From: an uncultured Lachnospiraceae bacterium
Lineage (GTDB): Bacteria > Bacillota > Clostridia > Lachnospirales > Lachnospiraceae
NCBI GenBank assembly: GCA_910588955.1
Contig: CAJURQ010000014.1
Coordinates: 1 to 64,000 of the forward strand
Length of the DNA stretch: 64,000 nucleotides
Direction of reading: 5' to 3'
A program made the translations under genes and the position numbers. Shown piece by piece: positions 59,886 through 64,000 of this stretch. The notes beneath the pieces are model-generated. The model had not been told where the DNA came from. It saw nothing but the letters and a program-made list of their open reading frames with translations, and made no database searches. The first letter of the stretch is position 1. Every line of letters starts with the position of its first letter.

Positions 59886-60554
59886 ATGGGCTTTATCGGA
59901 AATATAAAGGAGGAGATTCGCATTATACGCGAGCGTGATCCGGCGATTCACTCCAATATGGAAGTTTTCCTCTATCCCAGTTTTAAGGTGATGTGCTATT
60001 ACCGGCTGGCGCACAGGCTGTATCTGAGCCATCACTATTTCTGGGCGAGGTGGGTTTCCCAGAAGGGTGCACGCAGGACGGGTATCGAGATTCACCCGGG
60101 CGCACAGATCGGCAAAGGGTTTTTCATTGACCACGGCAACGGCGTCATTATCGGGGAAACCACGGTGATAGGCGACAACGTGACGCTCTATCAGGGCGTG
60201 ACCCTCGGCGGAACGGGCAAGGAACAGGGAAAAAGACACCCGACCATCGGGAACAACGTCATGATCAGCACCGGCGCGAAGGTGCTTGGTTCCTTTAAAA
60301 TCGGGGATAATAGTAAAATCGGGGCAGGAAGCGTGGTGCTCAACGAGGTGCCGCCTAATTCTACGGTGGTGGGCGTGCCCGGGCGCGTGGTCAAGCGCGA
60401 TAACATGGCGCTGCCGCAGGAGGAATTGGACCAGACCCATCTGCCAGACCCGGTGCGGGAGGATATCATGGGCTTACAGCGGGCGAATGCGGAGCTGACG
60501 AACCGGCTGCTTGATCTGGAGCAGGAGATGAAGAATATGAGGCGGGAAAAATAA
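59886..60554 (+). CDS. cysE: Serine O-acetyltransferase
   Basis: A 222-residue left-handed beta-helix acetyltransferase. GIEIHPGAQIGKGFFIDHGNGVIIGETTVIGDNVTLYQGVTLGGTGK, seen in parts, has the hexapeptide repeats and the catalytic His of FIDHG and the GGTGKEQGKRHP loop. It makes O-acetylserine for cysteine. The C-terminal tail is a charged coiled coil (ANAELTNRLLDLEQEMKNM). ATG at 59886 follows AAGGAG. cysS follows, a frequent pairing in Firmicutes. Confidence 0.94.
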   Translation: MGFIGNIKEEIRIIRERDPAIHSNMEVFLYPSFKVMCYYRLAHRLYLSHHYFWARWVSQKGARRTGIEIHPGAQIGKGFFIDHGNGVIIGETTVIGDNVTLYQGVTLGGTGKEQGKRHPTIGNNVMISTGAKVLGSFKIGDNSKIGAGSVVLNEVPPNSTVVGVPGRVVKRDNMALPQEELDQTHLPDPVREDIMGLQRANAELTNRLLDLEQEMKNMRREK

Positions 60555-60646
60555 TTGAGCCAAGGGTCTGCTTATGGATTATACAACATACACAATGTAT
60601 CAATGACAAAGAGGCGTTTCGTAATTCTAGTTCGGAAGGAGAAAAA

Positions 60647-62056
60647 ATGAAAGTATATAATACATTATCGGGAAAGAAAGAGGAGTTTGTGCCCTTGGAG
60701 GAGGGGAAGGTCAGCATGTATGTGTGCGGACCTACGGTCTACAACCTGATTCATATTGGCAATGCGAGACCGATGATCGTGTTTGACACGGTACGCCGCT
60801 ATATGGAGCACAGGGGCTATGACGTCAATTACGTGTCAAACTTCACGGATGTGGACGACAAGATCATCAAGAAGGCGAATGAGGAGGGCACAGACCCTTC
60901 CGTGATTTCGGAGCGATATATCGCGGAGTGCAAGAAGGATATGGAGGCGCTGCATGTGAAGCCCGCCACCACGCACCCCAAGGCGACCTGCGAGATCGAC
61001 GGCATGATCGAGATGATCCAGACGCTGATCGACAAGGGACACGCCTATGTGGCGGAGGACGGCACCGTCTATTTCAAGACGAGAAGTTTCCCGGGCTACG
61101 GCAAGCTTTCCCACAAGAATCTGGACGATCTGCGCAGCGGCGGGCGTTCCCTTCTGGTGTCCGGGGAGGAGCAGAAACAGGATCCGCTGGACTTTGTGCT
61201 CTGGAAACCGAAGAAGGAGGGAGAGCCTTTCTGGGAGTCGCCGTGGTGTGAGGGAAGACCGGGCTGGCATATCGAGTGCTCTGTGATGAGCAAGAAGTAT
61301 CTGGGTGAGGAGATAGACATTCACGCGGGCGGCGAGGATCTGATTTTCCCCCACCACGAGAATGAGATCGCCCAGTCGGAGGCGGCGAATGGCAAACCCT
61401 TTGCCAAATACTGGATGCACAACGGGTTCTTAAATATTGACAATAAAAAAATGTCCAAGTCCCTCGGCAATTTCTTTACGGTGCGGGACATCAGCGAGAA
61501 GTATGACCTGCAGGTGCTGCGGTTCTTCATGCTCTCCGCCCATTACAGAAGCCCCTTAAATTTCAGCGCGGAGCTGATGGAGGCAGCGAAGAACGGTCTG
61601 GAGCGGATTGTGACCTGCGTGTCGAACTTAAACTTCCTTCTGGAAAAGGCGCAGACGCAGGAGCTGGGCGCAGACGAGGAGAAAGCGCTTGTGCAGGCAA
61701 AGGAGTATGTGACAAAGTTTGACGAGGCGATGGACGACGATTTCAATACGGCGGACGCTATCTCCGCGATTTTTGAGCTGGTGAAATTCGCCAACACGTC
61801 CGTGGGAGAGGGCGCAAGTGCGGCGTTTATCCGCGCGCTGAAAGACGAGATCGTGGATCTTATGGATATCTGCGGGCTTACGGCAGAGCGTCGGCAGGAG
61901 ATATTAGACTCGGAGATCGAGTCGCTGATTCAGGAGAGACAGGACGCCAGAAAGGCGAAGAACTTTGCAAGGGCGGACGAGATCCGGGATCTCCTTGCGG
62001 AAAAAGGCATTGTACTGGAAGATACGCGCGAGGGAGTCAAATGGAAGAGAGCATAA
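60647..62056 (+). CDS. cysS: Cysteinyl-tRNA synthetase
   Basis: A 469-residue class I synthetase. MYVCGPTVYNLIHIGNARP holds the first zinc Cys and the HIGH-type motif, GRPGWHIECSVM and HAGGEDLIFPHHENE the remaining zinc ligands, and KKMSKSLGNF the KMSKS loop. GAAGGAG precedes the ATG. Its last 16 bases overlap mrnC. Confidence 0.97.
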   Translation: MKVYNTLSGKKEEFVPLEEGKVSMYVCGPTVYNLIHIGNARPMIVFDTVRRYMEHRGYDVNYVSNFTDVDDKIIKKANEEGTDPSVISERYIAECKKDMEALHVKPATTHPKATCEIDGMIEMIQTLIDKGHAYVAEDGTVYFKTRSFPGYGKLSHKNLDDLRSGGRSLLVSGEEQKQDPLDFVLWKPKKEGEPFWESPWCEGRPGWHIECSVMSKKYLGEEIDIHAGGEDLIFPHHENEIAQSEAANGKPFAKYWMHNGFLNIDNKKMSKSLGNFFTVRDISEKYDLQVLRFFMLSAHYRSPLNFSAELMEAAKNGLERIVTCVSNLNFLLEKAQTQELGADEEKALVQAKEYVTKFDEAMDDDFNTADAISAIFELVKFANTSVGEGASAAFIRALKDEIVDLMDICGLTAERRQEILDSEIESLIQERQDARKAKNFARADEIRDLLAEKGIVLEDTREGVKWKRA

Positions 62057-62481
62057 CGATACTCGAGGCGATCAAGCGGGATTTTGCCTGCGGGGAGATT
62101 GACATACGCACCTACTCGCCGCTGACGCTCGCCTATATCGGGGATGCGGTCTACGATCTGGTGATCCGCACCGTGGTGGTGGAGCGGGGCAATACCTCTG
62201 CCAACAAACTGCATCATAAGACAGTCGCCTATGTGAACGCGCGGGTGCAGGCACGGATGATCGAGGCGCTGATGGAGGAACTGACCGAGGAAGAGCAGAT
62301 GGTCTATAAGCGCGGGCGGAACGCCAAATCCTACACCACCGCGAAAAACGCCACGGTCATCGAGTACCGCAAGGCGACGGGGTTTGAGGCGCTGTGCGGG
62401 TATCTGTATCTGACCGGAAAGCAGGAGCGGATGCTTGCGCTTGTGAAAAGGGCAGTGGAGCTGGTCGGGATGGAACTCTAG
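62041..62481 (+). CDS. mrnC: Mini-ribonuclease 3
   Basis: A 146-residue RNase III-like catalytic domain without the RNA-binding domain. YSPLTLAYIGDAVYDLVIR is the signature with the catalytic Asp, and AKSYTTAKNATVIEYRKATGFEALCGYLYL the second half. In Bacillus it matures 23S rRNA. Overlaps cysS by 16 bases, as in many Firmicutes. Confidence 0.95.
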   Translation: MEESITILEAIKRDFACGEIDIRTYSPLTLAYIGDAVYDLVIRTVVVERGNTSANKLHHKTVAYVNARVQARMIEALMEELTEEEQMVYKRGRNAKSYTTAKNATVIEYRKATGFEALCGYLYLTGKQERMLALVKRAVELVGMEL

Positions 62482-62603
62482 GCGCTATGCGAAGCGCGGG
62501 TTTGTGAGTCTGAACAGCCGCGCGGAGTGCGAGGGTGCGTTTCTGTATAGAACACGAAAGAAAAAAATCGGCTGCAAATATAGGAAGAGAGGTTTGCATA
62601 ACT

Positions 62604-63344
62604 TTGGAAGAAAATACAGGAATCATAGAGGGCAGAAACGCCGTGATCGAAGCATTCCGGGCGGGGCGTACCATAGACAGGCTCTATGTGCTGGACGGCT
62701 GCAAGGACGGACCGGTCATGACTATCAAACGGGAGGCGTCCAAGCAGGGTACGCCAATCAAATATGTGACGAAGGAGCGGCTTGACCAGATGTCCGAGAC
62801 CGGCAGGCATCAGGGCGTGATCGCGGCAGCGGCGGCTTACGGATACGCGGAAGTTTCCGATATATTGCAGAAGGCGAAGGACAAGGGGGAGGCGCCCTTT
62901 GTTTTGCTTTTGGACGGAATCGAGGATCCGCACAATCTGGGGGCGATCATCCGCACGGCGAATCAGGCGGGCGCGCACGGCGTCATTATTCCGAAAAATC
63001 GTGCCGTGGGGCTGACGGCAACAGTGGCGAAGGCATCCGCGGGCGCGCTGAACTATACGCCGGTGGCGAAGGTGACCAATCTGGGGCAGACCATCGAGGA
63101 GCTGAAAAAGGACGGGCTCTGGTTTGTCTGCGCGGATATGGGCGGCACATCCATGTATGAATTAAATTTGAAGGGACCGATCGGGCTGGTGATCGGCGCG
63201 GAGGGAGACGGCGTGAGCCGCCTTGTCAGAGAAAAATGTGATATGATCGCGCAGATTCCCATGAGGGGAGATATTGATTCCCTGAACGCCTCTGTGGCGG
63301 CGGGGATTCTGGCTTATGAGATTGTCAGGCAGAGATTGCAATGA
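62604..63344 (+). CDS. rlmB: 23S rRNA (guanosine-2'-O-)-methyltransferase, TrmH/RlmB family
   Basis: About 246 residues of SPOUT type. An N-terminal substrate-binding part (IIEGRNAVIEAFRAG, MSETGRHQGVIA) precedes the knot: LLLDGIEDPHNLGAIIRTA, GLVIGAEGDGVSRLV and IPMRGDIDSLNASVAAGILAYE. A TTG at 62604 with GAGAGG 11 bases upstream is my preferred start; a GTG at 62535 would add 23 poorly conserved residues. Stop overlaps the next ATG (ATGA). Confidence 0.92.
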   Translation: MEENTGIIEGRNAVIEAFRAGRTIDRLYVLDGCKDGPVMTIKREASKQGTPIKYVTKERLDQMSETGRHQGVIAAAAAYGYAEVSDILQKAKDKGEAPFVLLLDGIEDPHNLGAIIRTANQAGAHGVIIPKNRAVGLTATVAKASAGALNYTPVAKVTNLGQTIEELKKDGLWFVCADMGGTSMYELNLKGPIGLVIGAEGDGVSRLVREKCDMIAQIPMRGDIDSLNASVAAGILAYEIVRQRLQ

Positions 63345-64000
63345 GAAAGATAAATGAGATACTTGCGGTCGTGATTCTGTCGCTTTTGGCGGTGCTTTTG
63401 GCGGCGGTGGGAATGCGGCTGTATGATACCTATGTGACAAATAAACAGATGGAGTCGGAGATAAGGCAGCAGGAGGAGGTGCTCTCGAGAAACCGGGAGG
63501 TGCATGACCGGGTGCAGGAGATGCGGCAGGAGATCGAGGCGCTAGCCGGGGATAGGGAAAAGCTGGGGCAGTTTCTGGAAGAGATTCGGATGGATGATGC
63601 GGAGGCGGTTCCCGTTACTGTGATGATGGGAATTGACACAAGCGGTATGTCCGGGGATCGGGAACTGCCGGAGGAATGGCAGGGTGTATCGGAGAACGGG
63701 ACGGATGTTTTGGAAGACGGCGGCGTCTTAGCGGATGGGACAAGTGTATCAGAAAACGATCTTGTTTCTGCCAATACGACTTGCGTGTCAGACAATACGA
63801 CTAGTGTGTCGGACAATATGATTAGCTTGTCAGATAATATGACTAGTGTGTCGGAAAATGATACGATATCGGGGAACACGTTCAACATGTCTGGCAACGA
63901 CACGGTATCCGGCAATACATACAGCATTTCGGGTAACAGTACGGTATCTGGCAATATGTTCAGCGTTTCGGGTAACGATACCGTATCAGGCAATACGTTT
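63341..64000 (+). CDS. Membrane-anchored protein with coiled coil and VSxN repeats (runs off the window)
   Basis: The first 220 residues are visible. A transmembrane helix (AVVILSLLAVLLAAVGMRLY) is followed by a coiled coil (about 28-70: QMESEIRQQEEVLSRNREV, MRQEIEALAG) and from about residue 117 a repeat region of units such as VSENG, VSANT, VSDNT, VSDNM, VSGNT, SISGNS. Synonymous codons vary strongly between units, so the repeat is kept at protein level. The same unit type occurs in the secreted protein at 45714. ATG overlaps the rlmB stop. The missing C-terminal part may hold an enzymatic or wall-binding domain. Confidence 0.75.
   Translation, partial: MRKINEILAVVILSLLAVLLAAVGMRLYDTYVTNKQMESEIRQQEEVLSRNREVHDRVQEMRQEIEALAGDREKLGQFLEEIRMDDAEAVPVTVMMGIDTSGMSGDRELPEEWQGVSENGTDVLEDGGVLADGTSVSENDLVSANTTCVSDNTTSVSDNMISLSDNMTSVSENDTISGNTFNMSGNDTVSGNTYSISGNSTVSGNMFSVSGNDTVSGNTF

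Noticed and set aside
59832..60646. T-box or other cysteine riboswitch before cysE or cysS
   Set aside because: The cysE leader after its promoter is about 50 bases and the cysE-cysS gap is 92 bases; no T-box sequence or terminator is seen.
63430..63993. Minus-strand 187-codon frame with LPDT repeats
   Set aside because: Antisense shadow of the VSxN repeats; the plus frame starts with ATGA overlap on rlmB, a membrane helix and a coiled coil.

Overview
The window looks like a chromosomal segment of a Gram-positive anaerobe of the class Clostridia, most likely family Lachnospiraceae. The basis is AGGAGG-type ribosome binding sites with several TTG/GTG starts, a SigH-type sigma factor, mini-RNase III, ECF and CUT1/CUT2 sugar transport, rubrerythrin, BspA/transglutaminase-like surface proteins and an Rpn-type remnant. 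Most genes are moderately GC-rich; the first 2 kb are clearly AT-rich and look acquired. All family assignments were made by reading motifs, without database searches.

Layout. 1-5.3 kb is an accessory island: an interrupted PemK/MazF-like toxin, a candidate small RNA, a small HTH protein, a hairpin-rich mobile-element remnant, then a row of short unrelated genes (kinase-like ATPase, alpha/beta hydrolase, VOC protein, ferredoxin, NUDIX hydrolase, unknown protein, gene fragment). 5.3-7.9 kb holds a cytidylate-kinase-like protein, the manganese exporter mntP behind a yybP-ykoY riboswitch with a visible terminator/antiterminator switch, and an epimerase. 8-18.2 kb is a tetrapyrrole cluster: a large flavin/rhodanese/siroheme/ferredoxin fusion protein followed by hemA, a precorrin-2 dehydrogenase, hemC, cobA-hemD, hemB and hemL, enough to go from glutamyl-tRNA to precorrin-2/sirohydrochlorin, with structured repeats around hemB. 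18.3-21.4 kb holds a chemoreceptor with an extracytoplasmic CZB zinc motif and a TrpB2-type gene.

21.5-33.4 kb is a sugar sensing and uptake region: an Mgl/Rbs-type ABC transporter, a second sugar-binding lipoprotein tightly linked to a NarL-type histidine kinase and response regulator, an orphan CUT1-type binding protein, a diguanylate cyclase and a secreted DUF5722-like protein. 33.5-37.4 kb holds decayed genes (Rpn remnant and a frameshifted surface protein). 37.5-39.8 kb carries, on the minus strand, an SPFH membrane protein plus RHH regulator with a promoter-embedded operator, and purC. 40-47 kb encodes two overlapping secreted proteins that share a homologous C-terminal module. 47.1-51.6 kb has rubrerythrin, an ECF S component with coaX and coaBC (a pantothenate/CoA group), and ispF. 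51.6-52.8 kb has sigH, a 33-bp-period repeat, an ATPase remnant and tRNA-Thr(GGU). 53-59.7 kb is a CUT1 sugar ABC importer, an AraC regulator and a GH3 glycosidase. 59.8-64 kb is a cysE-cysS-mrnC-rlmB operon ending in a truncated membrane protein with VSxN repeats.

Most novel-looking items: two families of structured intergenic repeats with compensatory base changes, the paired surface proteins and their VSxN repeats, the RHH-SPFH promoter/operator, the chemoreceptor with an external CZB motif, the siroheme-type fusion enzyme, and the candidate three-component sugar sensor.
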